From positions 1-64,000 of the forward strand of contig NZ_LUTN01000014.1 in NCBI RefSeq assembly GCF_002111595.1: a stretch of DNA of 64,000 bases, in the 5' to 3' direction. Positions 1-6,627 of this stretch are shown here, piece after piece. The stretch is from Lonsdalea britannica (lineage in GTDB: Bacteria; Pseudomonadota; Gammaproteobacteria; Enterobacterales; Enterobacteriaceae). Position 1 is the stretch's first letter; each line of letters opens with the position of its first letter. The position numbers were made by a program, and so were the translations under genes. The notes below the pieces were generated by a model, which worked only from the letters and a program-made list of their open reading frames with translations, was not told the origin of the DNA and made no database searches.

Positions 1-286
1 GCCCACACCATTCACTAATGGATTCAACCGTTGGCATATCCATGTTGTTCAGGGTCTCGATCATCTTGTTGCCAGCAGATGCTTCAGCCTGGGGCAGTTC
101 TGGAGTTCCAAAAAATGACTGGTACATTTTTTCAGTAAGCCAGCCCGCATCTTCAAATCGATTATCGTTAAGCAACCCCTGGTGGATATCCGCATAGTCG
201 CCACCTTCTGGAAATTTATTCAAAAACCAGCGATATCCATCAATGCATGCTTCCCAATTTTTTACCTGCTCTTTGGTGATTTTCAT
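1..286 (-). CDS. Phage early protein of unknown function (C-terminus cut by window edge)
   Basis: The reading frame starts at the ATG at 286 with an AGGA-type ribosome site just upstream and runs off the left edge, giving 95 residues. The visible protein is acidic and rich in aromatic residues (start MKITKEQVKNWEACIDGYRW). It lies in the leftward (pL) operon beyond N, where lambdoid phages keep recombination and accessory genes. I do not recognise the family. A terminator-like hairpin at 310-331 precedes it, so N-mediated antitermination would be needed to reach it from pL. Confidence 0.6.
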   Translation of the reverse strand, partial: MKITKEQVKNWEACIDGYRWFLNKFPEGGDYADIHQGLLNDNRFEDAGWLTEKMYQSFFGTPELPQAEASAGNKMIETLNNMDMPTVESISEWCG

Positions 287-309
287 GTTTATTCCTGAAA
301 TTTAGGCGT

Positions 310-331
310 AAAAAAAGCCGCATATAGCGGC
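310..331 (-). terminator. Rho-independent terminator in the leftward operon
   Basis: Read on the minus strand, a GCCGC / GCGGC stem with a five-base loop is followed by a run of seven T. It lies after N and the small membrane ORF, matching a tL-type terminator that N would override. Confidence 0.75.
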
Positions 332-367
332 GTGGTTTCCCGGTGTTGGCGACAATTCGCCGTTAAT

Positions 368-457
368 TCATTCGAATATCAGCTCCCACAGATAGAACGC
401 TGTGGCGGTGATTACTGACAGCCCAGCGAGGACCGCCATAGCTAGAAGAATTTCCAT
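368..457 (-). CDS. Predicted 29-residue membrane peptide
   Basis: A 29-codon frame from the ATG at 457 encodes one hydrophobic segment (residues about 3-25) with a short acidic tail. The ribosome site is weak (GAGGG upstream). Tiny single-span peptides are common beside N in lambdoid phages, but no family is recognised. Its place between N and the terminator at 310-331 supports co-transcription with N. It could be a chance frame. Confidence 0.4.
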   Translation of the reverse strand: MEILLAMAVLAGLSVITATAFYLWELIFE

Positions 458-477
458 AACAGCCCTCGCTAGGTTGA

Positions 478-816
478 TTAGATTAGTGGGATGGATTTCC
501 CTTTGAACTTCTGCGTTCCGCGACAGGTGATGTTCTCGCATTTGCGATGGCCGGCAGCGTAGATAGCGACGTTAGGCAGACACTGTCCGGCGGATGGCTG
601 AACCTTCTCAGTGCGAGCTGGCTTCATCTTGCCTTCGATGGTGCCGATCGCCTTATCAACGCGGCCTTGCGCCGGTTTGCACTCTGCGCCAAACACCGCA
701 TCAATGATCCCGCACAATGAGTCACGTTCGATTGCGGCTTCCCGGCGGCGCGCCTGACGACGTGTCTTGGCGTTACCGCGTGGTGATACTGATTTGCTGT
801 AGATAATCGTTGCCAT
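478..816 (-). CDS. N: P22-type early antitermination protein N
   Basis: Protein of 112 residues. The start at 816 is chosen because a strong GAGGGGG ribosome site precedes it; a longer frame to 912 exists without one. Residues about 14-32 contain GNAKTRRQARRREAAIERD, which closely matches the arginine-rich boxB-binding motif of P22 N (gp24). N binds boxB RNA in the nut sites and, with host Nus factors, lets RNA polymerase read through early terminators. A boxB identical to my recollection of the P22 left boxB lies upstream at 925-939 in the pL transcript, so protein and RNA site agree. The C-terminus carries a CxxxxC pair and a basic tail of unknown role. Confidence 0.88.
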   Translation of the reverse strand: MATIIYSKSVSPRGNAKTRRQARRREAAIERDSLCGIIDAVFGAECKPAQGRVDKAIGTIEGKMKPARTEKVQPSAGQCLPNVAIYAAGHRKCENITCRGTQKFKGKSIPLI

Positions 817-924
817 GATTTCCCCCTCAGATGGTTTTGGTGGTGTGGTGTAGCGGCTGGCATTGCCTAATTCGCTGTACCTGGTGTTGGCGTCACCACA
901 CCCCAAAAACATCTTGGTAATTTC

Positions 925-958
925 GCGCTTTGTCAGCGCATCAGATTCTTAATGAGCA
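925..958 (-). promoter_or_regulatory. nutL: boxA-like and P22-type boxB antitermination site
   Basis: On the minus strand, 939-925 reads GCGCTGACAAAGCGC: a five-base-pair stem closing a GACAA loop, which is the P22 left boxB type. Upstream at 958-950 is TGCTCATTA, one base from the boxA consensus CGCTCTTTA in its core. It lies between pL and N, as expected for nutL. Confidence 0.85.
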
Positions 959-1021
959 TCCCGTTGCCGGGAGCGGCTGGTTGTTTCGTTTGCCGCGTCG
1001 CTGTTTCGTTGCGATGAATAA

Positions 1022-1050
1022 ACAATACCGCAAGTATTAATCATGATCAA
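1022..1050 (-). promoter_or_regulatory. pL leftward early promoter
   Basis: Minus-strand -35 TTGATC (1050-1045), 17-base spacer and -10 TATTGT (1027-1022). It is overlaid by two repressor operators, as in lambda pL. Confidence 0.65.
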
Positions 1051-1084
1051 TACCGCAAGTAATAAAAATATTACCGATAGTATT
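1024..1084. promoter_or_regulatory. OL: three CI/Cro operators
   Basis: Three related 15-bp near-palindromes at 1024-1038 (AATACCGCAAGTATT), 1049-1063 and 1070-1084. The first is identical to the central operator of OR at 3181-3195. They overlap pL and are the expected CI and Cro binding sites. Confidence 0.88.
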
Positions 1085-1158
1085 AATTTGGTGATTTCTA
1101 AGGGAATTTAATTTTTGCGGCGGGCTTGGGTTGCGAATGCGTGTAGGGGAGGGCGGGT

Positions 1159-1211
1159 GGTTAACGATGTCATCACTGGTCAACGGTTAACCAAGCGTGA
1201 CATCGTTAACC
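1159..1211. repeat. 14-bp perfect inverted repeat with 25-bp spacer
   Basis: GGTTAACGATGTCA at 1159-1172 is repeated in inverse as TGACATCGTTAACC at 1198-1211. A further GGTTAACC palindrome lies in the spacer (1185-1192). No convincing gene covers 1085-1294, and a 69-codon frame across it is not supported by a ribosome site. Function is unknown: either a protein-binding site or a transcribed hairpin. Confidence 0.8.
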
Positions 1212-1294
1212 TAAATATTGGATCGCCGACAGGATCAGGCTACATGCGGGTTTGCAGAGGATTTATAGCGAAAATTGTACGTGCGGTGGATCAC

Positions 1295-1318
1295 CAAAAA
1301 ACCCGGCGTGGCCGGGTT
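1295..1318 (-). terminator. Rho-independent terminator after the BstA-like gene
   Basis: Minus strand: AACCCGGC / GCCGGGTT stem, three-base loop and T run. It sits 9 bases beyond the stop codon at 1327. Confidence 0.85.
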
Positions 1319-1326
1319 GGATGAAA

Positions 1327-2271
1327 TTAGGGCTTAGAAATTTGAAGTGGCTTGAAGGCTTCGATTAATTTTTGTGCATCGTCTTTACCGCCCGCAAGTA
1401 AATTTGCCTTTTTGAGTATATATGGAGGGAACTTTGTAGGGAGATACTCGTGCCTAAACCACCTTCTAAACTCCGGTAGAGATGAGTTCGGATAAGCATT
1501 GATAATCTGAGGATTTGATTTTGCTTGGGCAAAATCATCTGGGTAAAAATGCTCACAATCTGTGGCATCCCCAAATTTGGAGCTAAGAGAATTTTTTTTC
1601 CAAAAATTTGCCCAGCATGAGCCTACGCTTCCGTCAGGTACGGTATGCGCGTTTACTAATAACCCTGCTTGTATCAAGTCTACCATCATACCTGATATTT
1701 CATTGAAAATTATGTAGAATCCGTCAGGAACAGATCCCATTTCTTTCAAAATTGAAACGCGATCATGATAATGTTTCCAGGGGTCTTCTGGTTTATATTT
1801 CAGTGCCTCATAAATATATTCTTTGAGGCCTTTCTTCGCTAATTCTCTATAAGATCTTAGGGCTGTTTCCGATTCTGCCTGCTTCGACTCGAATGCGTAA
1901 TATTCAATGATAGCCATGCATACAACGTCAGGATATGCATGATTCTCTGTTCCTTTTTTCATCACTGGGATAAAAAGCTTAGGTTCTGCAAAACCTTCCC
2001 TTAGAAGGTAAGAACCAATAAACGTCATTTTCCCTTTTTTAAAAATTCCAGACTCAACAGAATCATACCATTCGTCTGTTATTTCTTTGATTCTAAGGCG
2101 TTGAACACCACAAACTGTAGCCAGCCCACTCTGTGTTAGATACGGTATTCCATTGTCTAGGACTCCCATTTCAACGCCATGGATTACACCTTCTTGCTTT
2201 ATATCTAGGTCTAAAGGGATGGTGTGATTAGAGGGCGATCTCTGCGACTTCTTTTTTTCTGGTAACGACAT
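1327..2271 (-). CDS. BstA-like candidate abortive-infection protein (KilA-N-type N-terminus)
   Basis: Protein of 314 residues with an AAGGA ribosome site upstream of 2271. Residues about 40-135 (YLTQSGLATVCGVQRLRI, then an FIPVMKKGTENHAYPDVVCM stretch and a helical segment) resemble KilA-N/ANT-type DNA-binding domains. The rest is a soluble, aromatic-rich domain with a conserved-looking LPEFRRWFRHEYLP stretch near 275. It lies directly after the CI repressor on the same strand, the place occupied by bstA in P22-like prophages such as BTP1, where BstA aborts infection by other phages and the phage escapes through a nearby aba DNA element. The family call rests on domain type and position, not on a search. 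It could instead be an antirepressor or a Rex-like exclusion gene expressed in lysogens. Confidence 0.5.
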   Translation of the reverse strand: MSLPEKKKSQRSPSNHTIPLDLDIKQEGVIHGVEMGVLDNGIPYLTQSGLATVCGVQRLRIKEITDEWYDSVESGIFKKGKMTFIGSYLLREGFAEPKLFIPVMKKGTENHAYPDVVCMAIIEYYAFESKQAESETALRSYRELAKKGLKEYIYEALKYKPEDPWKHYHDRVSILKEMGSVPDGFYIIFNEISGMMVDLIQAGLLVNAHTVPDGSVGSCWANFWKKNSLSSKFGDATDCEHFYPDDFAQAKSNPQIINAYPNSSLPEFRRWFRHEYLPTKFPPYILKKANLLAGGKDDAQKLIEAFKPLQISKP

Positions 2272-2288
2272 GATAATTAATCCTTTAT

Positions 2289-2302
2289 AGGGGGTTCCCC
2301 CT
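2289..2302. repeat. GC-rich short palindrome before the BstA-like gene
   Basis: AGGGGG / CCCCCT arms surround two bases, in an AT-rich leader 18 bases upstream of the BstA-like start. On the minus-strand transcript it would form a small hairpin just ahead of the ribosome site. It may be a translation control element or part of a self-immunity element; no function is shown. Confidence 0.45.
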
Positions 2303-2378
2303 CATATTCCCTAGCAAACATATTACGACCCGATCTATTGTCAGGTTCGCGCTGTGTGTAAATAATCGGCAACTGCTG

Positions 2379-2407
2379 AAAAAAATTAGGCCGCATTTCT
2401 GCGACCT
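2379..2407 (-). terminator. Rho-independent terminator after CI
   Basis: Minus strand: AGGTCGCA / TGCGGCCT stem, GAAA loop, then AA and seven T. It separates CI from the BstA-like gene, implying partial read-through or a separate promoter for the latter. Confidence 0.75.
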
Positions 2408-2434
2408 GTTTCTGTCAATGTATCCACGTTTTTA

Positions 2435-3145
2435 CTAAACAAACCGCATCTTCGACTCGACGGCCACGCCGATTATCTTGCAGTTGCCGTTTATCGGAAC
2501 GATAGGCCAGTTTGGGTTCAGGCCTTTCAGGTAGCGATGTCCACCTTCGATCACCAGTTTCTTAAACGTAGCTTCGTTGACGTCAGACATCTTGGCGACA
2601 ACTAGGCTGCCGTTCACCGCTTCGCGGCCCGTGTCGAACAACACATAGCTCCCCTGCGGGACGCTGACACCTGTGGGCGCCGTCATAGAATCACCCTCGA
2701 CCAAAAGCCAGAAAGCTTTACCTTGAATATGCGCGTCAGACTCAAGCCACGTCGATATCTCATGGAGGGTGTAGGGTTCGATAGCCTCCGCCCATGCTCC
2801 GGCCTGTATGCTGCTTATGACGGGGTATTTGGGGGATTCTTTATGCCGTCCTGCGTAAGTAAAGTTTTTTTCTATAGACCCTGCGTACTGCGCTGCATCT
2901 TTCGCAAGTGACGGGCTGAACTCTGCTATTGAAGCCTTGAGAGCGTTAGCGAATGCTGATGCAACAGCAACGTTTAAAGCGTTCCGTCCATTCAAGTAAT
3001 GACCCACCGCCCCCTGAGTTATATCAAGAGCATCAGCAATCGTCTGTTGGGTGACGCCCAACTCACGCTTTTTTGCCTCATACAAAGACTTTAAGCGCTT
3101 AGCGTCATCGATCTGTTCTTGTGAAAGCTTCTTTTTCTTTTCCAT
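2435..3145 (-). CDS. cI: CI-type phage repressor (HTH + LexA-like S24 peptidase)
   Basis: Protein of 236 residues. Residues about 15-75 form an XRE-type helix-turn-helix (VTQQTIADALDITQGAVGHYLNG). The C-terminal half is a LexA/CI self-cleaving domain: Ala115-Gly116 (IQAGAW) is the likely cleavage bond, Ser153 (EGDSM) the nucleophile and Lys195 (ATFKK) the general base. RecA-triggered cleavage would induce the prophage. It represses pL and pR by binding the six operators at 1024-1084 and 3157-3219. It is divergent from cro across OR. Confidence 0.93.
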   Translation of the reverse strand: MEKKKKLSQEQIDDAKRLKSLYEAKKRELGVTQQTIADALDITQGAVGHYLNGRNALNVAVASAFANALKASIAEFSPSLAKDAAQYAGSIEKNFTYAGRHKESPKYPVISSIQAGAWAEAIEPYTLHEISTWLESDAHIQGKAFWLLVEGDSMTAPTGVSVPQGSYVLFDTGREAVNGSLVVAKMSDVNEATFKKLVIEGGHRYLKGLNPNWPIVPINGNCKIIGVAVESKMRFV

Positions 3146-3156
3146 GACCTGATTGT

Positions 3157-3219
3157 AATACCTGAGTTATTTAAATATGAAATACCGCAAGTATTGATAT
3201 AAATAATACTCGTGGTATT
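3157..3219. promoter_or_regulatory. OR: three CI/Cro operators at exact 24-bp spacing
   Basis: 15-bp sites at 3157-3171, 3181-3195 (AATACCGCAAGTATT) and 3205-3219 (AATACTCGTGGTATT), each starting exactly 24 bp after the last. They lie between divergent cI and cro and cover pR and, presumably, pRM. Confidence 0.9.
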
Positions 3220-3221
3220 AT
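3194..3221 (+). promoter_or_regulatory. pR rightward early promoter
   Basis: -35 TTGATA (3194-3199), 16-base spacer and -10 TATTAT (3216-3221). The operator at 3205-3219 lies between and over the -10, as expected for a repressible pR. Confidence 0.7.
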
Positions 3222-3251
3222 TGTCGTATGCGTAATCACATGGAGCAGAAG

Positions 3252-3449
3252 ATGGAAAAGATTCCATTAGCTGATTACGTCAGGGAGAACGGGCAAGCCA
3301 AAGCGGCTAGCGAAATAGGCGTTCACCAGACGGCAATCAGCAAGGCAGTTCGCGTTGGCCGGAAAATCTTCATTACCAGAACTCCGGATGGAAAGGTTGA
3401 AGCAGAAGAACATCGACCTTTCCCAAGTAACAAGCATTTAGCCGTATAG
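3252..3449 (+). CDS. cro: Cro repressor
   Basis: Protein of 65 residues from the ATG at 3252, preceded by GGAG six bases away; in-frame ATGs at 3228 and 3240 are less likely. It aligns along its length with lambda Cro: IPLADYVRENGQAKAASEIGV then HQTAISKAVRVGRKIF and the C-terminal EEHRPFPSNK. Cro is a small dimeric DNA-binding protein that shuts off cI and early transcription during lytic growth. First gene of the pR transcript, directly after OR. Confidence 0.92.
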   Translation: MEKIPLADYVRENGQAKAASEIGVHQTAISKAVRVGRKIFITRTPDGKVEAEEHRPFPSNKHLAV

Positions 3450-3455
3450 CACCAC

Positions 3456-3489
3456 CGCTCTTTACCAATTTGCACCGCCGTCAACGCGG
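3456..3489 (+). promoter_or_regulatory. nutR: boxA and boxB
   Basis: boxA CGCTCTTTA at 3456-3464 matches the consensus. A hairpin CCGC-CGTCAAC-GCGG at 3475-3489 follows, resembling the P22 right boxB but with T in place of A in the loop. It lies between cro and cII, the standard nutR position. Confidence 0.8.
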
Positions 3490-3563
3490 AACACTACACA
3501 AGCGACAGCATCGGCTGATCGCTCAATTAACAATGCAATATTTAACTAGGGAAATTATCAAGT

Positions 3564-3842
3564 ATGGAAAGTGCAACTCAAAGCAAAAACGCGAGACGTA
3601 TCGAATCCGCGCTGCTTAACAAATTAGCTCTCATGGGCCAGAAAGCTTTTGCTGCTGCAATGGGGGTTCCTGAGTACCAAGTAAGCCGCTGGAAGAACGG
3701 TTTCTTCAGCCAAGTGAGCCTGATGTTGTCCGTGCTGAATTACGGCATTGATGACGATGAGATGGCGGAATTAGCCAAGCGGCTGGTGGGGTATCTCGAA
3801 AATGAAAAAACGCCGAGCTGCGGTAACAGCTTCGACGCTTAA
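3564..3842 (+). CDS. cII: CII transcriptional activator
   Basis: Protein of 92 residues, close to lambda CII (97). The N-terminal ARRIESALLNKLALMG and the helix-turn-helix GVPEYQVSRWK are typical. CII is a tetrameric activator, unstable in the host, that switches on the repressor-establishment promoter and integrase when it accumulates, tipping infection toward lysogeny. It follows nutR and precedes replication genes. I could not find a clean TTGC-N6-TTGC site in its leader. Confidence 0.92.
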   Translation: MESATQSKNARRIESALLNKLALMGQKAFAAAMGVPEYQVSRWKNGFFSQVSLMLSVLNYGIDDDEMAELAKRLVGYLENEKTPSCGNSFDA

Positions 3843-3874
3843 CGGAATTACTGGATCAATTCACAGGAGAGATT

Positions 3875-4582
3875 ATGCACCTAGAACCCATTGAAAGGCA
3901 ACCTGACGTATTACAAGAGATGCCAATGCCGGCCAATTTTCGCATGGCGGGATGGGTGTATGTGCTTAGCAACGAATTCATGCCGGGTATCTACAAAGTA
4001 GGAATGACGACAACTAGCCCTGAAACAAGGGCTAAGGAGCTTTCATCTGCAACGGGTGTTCCTTTTCCGTTCGTAATCGAAGCTGCTTTCCACTGTGAGG
4101 ACCCTGCATCTTCTGAGCGAGCCATACACGAAGCTCTTAAGGATTGCAGGGTCAGCCAATCTAGGGAGTTTTTCCAATATGACCTTGAAGGCCTAATTGA
4201 TGAATGTAGGCAGCACTGTGATGCCAAGGTTGGAGATGAAGTTCAGATTTTAGCAATGGACTACGACGTCATCTCTTTTGAAAGCCTGAAAGGCCTTGAT
4301 TTGAATGATCTCTTTGAAGATATCGGAATCAATATTTTTGGTGACAAGTTGGCTGTAGCCGAACGTCTAATCAGGTTCGGTGCTGAATTCATAATCAACA
4401 GCTTGAACACCAAAAACATCTCTGCTGTTTTTTTCGAGAATAAAGCTTATGCCGTCGAAAATGCCGAAGCTGCATTTGTCAGACGGCATGAAGAAGAACT
4501 TAGGGAATGGGAAGAACAGCAAATCGCAGCAGGAATATACGGCCCTCAGCAACCCCCGATTGACGAGCCATTACCTTTCTAA
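3875..4582 (+). CDS. T5orf172-type GIY-YIG domain protein
   Basis: Protein of 235 residues with a good AGGAGA ribosome site. Residues about 25-110 match the T5orf172/MUG113 branch of the GIY-YIG fold: GWVYVLSNEFMPGIYKVGMT, an arginine in TRAKEL, a TGVPFPF stretch and a final REFF glutamate region. These domains occur in phage and mobile-element proteins and are presumed nucleases. The C-terminal half is acidic and unrecognised. It is an extra gene between cII and the replication genes. Confidence 0.75.
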   Translation: MHLEPIERQPDVLQEMPMPANFRMAGWVYVLSNEFMPGIYKVGMTTTSPETRAKELSSATGVPFPFVIEAAFHCEDPASSERAIHEALKDCRVSQSREFFQYDLEGLIDECRQHCDAKVGDEVQILAMDYDVISFESLKGLDLNDLFEDIGINIFGDKLAVAERLIRFGAEFIINSLNTKNISAVFFENKAYAVENAEAAFVRRHEEELREWEEQQIAAGIYGPQQPPIDEPLPF

Positions 4583-4594
4583 TCCGGACTAATT

Positions 4595-5322
4595 ATGAGC
4601 ATGAATTTGATGGCCAAAGCCATGAACATCAGAGTTGGCAACCCATTGAGGAAGCTTGTGCTGATCAAGTTGGCTGATAACGCCAATGATAAGGGTGAAT
4701 GCTGGCCTCTTACCAGCATATTGCTGATCAGTGCGAAATAGGACGATCAACGGTAAAAAGCCACATAAGAGCACTTGAAACATTAGGGCTCTTGCGAAGG
4801 GAGTTCCGCAGGAATGGAGAATTAAACCAATCAAATCTTTTTTATCTCACGCTAGACAATTCTTGCATAAAACGAGTTTCCGAGGGTGGGGCAGGAGCTG
4901 CCCTAGGGCATGAGTTGCCCGAGGGTGGGGCAGGAGCTGCCCTAGGGGGTGGGGCAGGAGCTGCCCCCAGAACCAGTCACTCTTTTGAACCAGTCATAGA
5001 ACCTAAACAAACACCAGTCGCATCCGCTCCTTCTGATAAGTCAGTTCAATCTTCAAAATATTCTTTTGAAGGTAAAGTCGTGAAGTTAAATCACGATGAC
5101 TTTCACAAATGGGCGACTCTCTACTCCAGCATTGATTTGGTGTATGAACTGCAAAAACTAGACATTGAGTTCAGCCGTGAAAAACCTAAAAACTGGTTCG
5201 TTACGGCAAGTCAGAAATTGAGCTACCAAAATAAACAAGCGATTAATCGCGGCATAAGACCCGGATCTGTAAAACAATCTCCACACTGGAACAGCCCTGA
5301 ATCGTGGGAGGAATTCCTATGA
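4595..5322 (+). pseudogene. O-like replication initiator, broken by one frameshift
   Basis: From the ATG at 4595 the frame gives MSMNLMAKAMNIRVGNPLRK and on to WP, then shifts and stops at 4741. The next frame continues as SYQHIADQCEIGRSTVKSHIRALETLGLL, a winged-helix DNA-binding domain, and runs to 5322. One missing T near 4708 explains it. Corrected length is about 242 residues. The middle encodes three GGAGAALG-like repeats that coincide with DNA iterons. It sits immediately before the P-like gene with an ATGA overlap, the position of lambda O, so it probably binds the origin within itself. It is likely functional if the indel is a sequencing error. Confidence 0.75.
4885..4966. repeat. Three iterons inside the O-like gene: candidate phage origin
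   Basis: Three identical 19-bp copies of GGTGGGGCAGGAGCTGCCC start at 4885, 4924 and 4948. Each contains a GGGCAG / CTGCCC-type inverted repeat. Flanking bases are also shared between the first two copies. Lambda-type phages place their origin iterons within gene O, so this is the best origin candidate. Confidence 0.65.
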
Positions 5323-6035
5323 GTAAACGCCTGATGTCGGTTATCCAGAATCGCGATGGCAAGTCCCTCGCAGCGATGTACAGCGGTCATCCAGCCAACG
5401 TCCAGAACATCGTCAATCCAGAGGCTGAGAAGCTGGTTGACGCGTTATTTCGCCAGTTGAGGCAAGTATTCCCCGCGGCTGGGAATACCAATCTACGAAC
5501 CGAGGCTGATGAAAGCGCGGCTAAAAAGCAGTGGATAGCCGCATTCGCTGAGAACGGAATCCGAAGCAGAGAACAGCTTTCGGCAGGAATGCAGTACGCC
5601 CGAGCCAATTCATCACCGTTCTGGCCGTCTCCTGGGCAGTTCATCGAGTGGTGCCGCCAGGGTGAGGTTAGCAAGTACGGATTACCGGGTTCTGACGAGC
5701 TCTACCTGATGGTCATGAAATACAGCGCAGAACGGGGATATTACGAAAGCCCGGAAAGATATCCGTGGCCCAGTAACGCCTGCTGGCTGATGGTCACCAA
5801 GCTCTACTCGCAAATGCGGTCGTTCAACCTCACGGAATCAGAGCTGAGAAAACGATGTGAACGCGAGTTGAAAGATATGGCTCGCCGCGCGGCAAGAGGT
5901 GAAACGTTCCCGGCGCCAGTGGCTCAGATACCGAAGCTGCATATCCCGGTGAGCGGCGAGAAGGGGTTAGACAAGATCGCAGAGATTCGACGCAAGCTGA
6001 AAATTGGTAAAGCAGGAGCACAACATGACAGTTGA
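5319..6035 (+). CDS. P: P-like replication protein (DnaB helicase loader)
   Basis: Protein of 238 residues from the ATG at 5319, overlapping the O-like stop (ATGA) with a GGAGG site. It aligns with lambda P across its length: FRQLRQVFPA, KKQWIAAFAENGI, SPFWPSPGQFIEWC, YPWPSNACWLMVTKLY and IAEIRRKL. P binds the host DnaB helicase and delivers it to the O-bound origin. Here it is the second replication gene of the pR operon. Confidence 0.9.
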   Translation: MSKRLMSVIQNRDGKSLAAMYSGHPANVQNIVNPEAEKLVDALFRQLRQVFPAAGNTNLRTEADESAAKKQWIAAFAENGIRSREQLSAGMQYARANSSPFWPSPGQFIEWCRQGEVSKYGLPGSDELYLMVMKYSAERGYYESPERYPWPSNACWLMVTKLYSQMRSFNLTESELRKRCERELKDMARRAARGETFPAPVAQIPKLHIPVSGEKGLDKIAEIRRKLKIGKAGAQHDS

Positions 6036-6168
6036 TTTTAATCAGGCAGAGATTTCAGTCCTTCTCGAAGCAATCGAAGGGGCGCTTAGCGAAGGTTGGG
6101 CAGACGATGAGCTGGAGTCAGCATTCGAAAAGCTGAAAGAAGCTGAGGAGCAGGATGATGAGCGATAA
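6025..6168 (+). CDS. Small acidic phage protein (47 aa)
   Basis: The ATG at 6025 overlaps the end of P and has a GCAGGAG site. It encodes 47 residues, strongly acidic and probably helical (ending EKLKEAEEQDDER). The end overlaps the next gene. Family not recognised. The overlapping arrangement on both sides is typical for genuine nin-region genes. Confidence 0.6.
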   Translation: MTVDFNQAEISVLLEAIEGALSEGWADDELESAFEKLKEAEEQDDER

Positions 6169-6409
6169 AACCATTTACGTAACCAAGTACGCCCTGACGA
6201 AAGGTCCGTTCGAGGTAGAGGCTGAAGTTCGCGATGATGGTAAAAGTGCATATTGGCGTGATAATTATCATACGAATTCCGCATACGGCAAGGAGTTCTA
6301 CGCCACCAAAGAGTCAGCCATTGCCGACTGCGAACGTAGACGCAAAGAAAGGCTGGCGTCACTCAAGAAGCAGATCGCCAAGCTGGAGAAGATGGAGTTT
6401 AAGTTATGA
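6155..6409 (+). CDS. Hypothetical phage protein with C-terminal coiled coil (84 aa)
   Basis: ATG at 6155 or the adjacent ATG at 6158. N-terminal half has beta-rich character (TIYVTKYALTKGPFEVEAEV, YGKEFYATKESAIADCE), the C-terminal third is a basic coiled coil (ERRRKERLASLKKQIAKLEKM). Overlaps both neighbours. Function unknown. Confidence 0.7.
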   Translation: MMSDKTIYVTKYALTKGPFEVEAEVRDDGKSAYWRDNYHTNSAYGKEFYATKESAIADCERRRKERLASLKKQIAKLEKMEFKL

Positions 6410-6624
6410 GCAAAATGAATTTTGAGCAGCGGGAAATCCGGCGTGCAATGACTGGGCGTAAGTACGTTTCTGACATAAATCACCCTGCAGAAATAGCTGT
6501 AACAGTTTTTGACGTAAGGAAAGCCGGCCGCGGTCTTTCCGTATTGTTCCATATCGGGCAAACGTCTGACTATCTTGGCCTACGCGAATTCCTGCGCCGC
6601 TACCCGCACATGATTGAGGATTGA
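6406..6624 (+). CDS. Hypothetical phage protein (72 aa)
   Basis: Starts with an ATGA overlap on the previous stop. A basic small protein with aromatic residues at its C-terminus (LREFLRRYPHMIED). No recognised family. Part of the tightly packed block of small genes between P and NinB. Confidence 0.65.
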   Translation: MSKMNFEQREIRRAMTGRKYVSDINHPAEIAVTVFDVRKAGRGLSVLFHIGQTSDYLGLREFLRRYPHMIED

Positions 6625-6627
6625 GTT

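Noticed and set aside
1115..1324. 69-codon plus-strand frame in the immunity region
   Set aside because: Starts at a TTG without ribosome site and runs through the inverted repeat and a terminator.
3480..3563. CII-dependent pRE promoter
   Set aside because: Only one clear TTGC half-site on the minus strand; the second half does not match.
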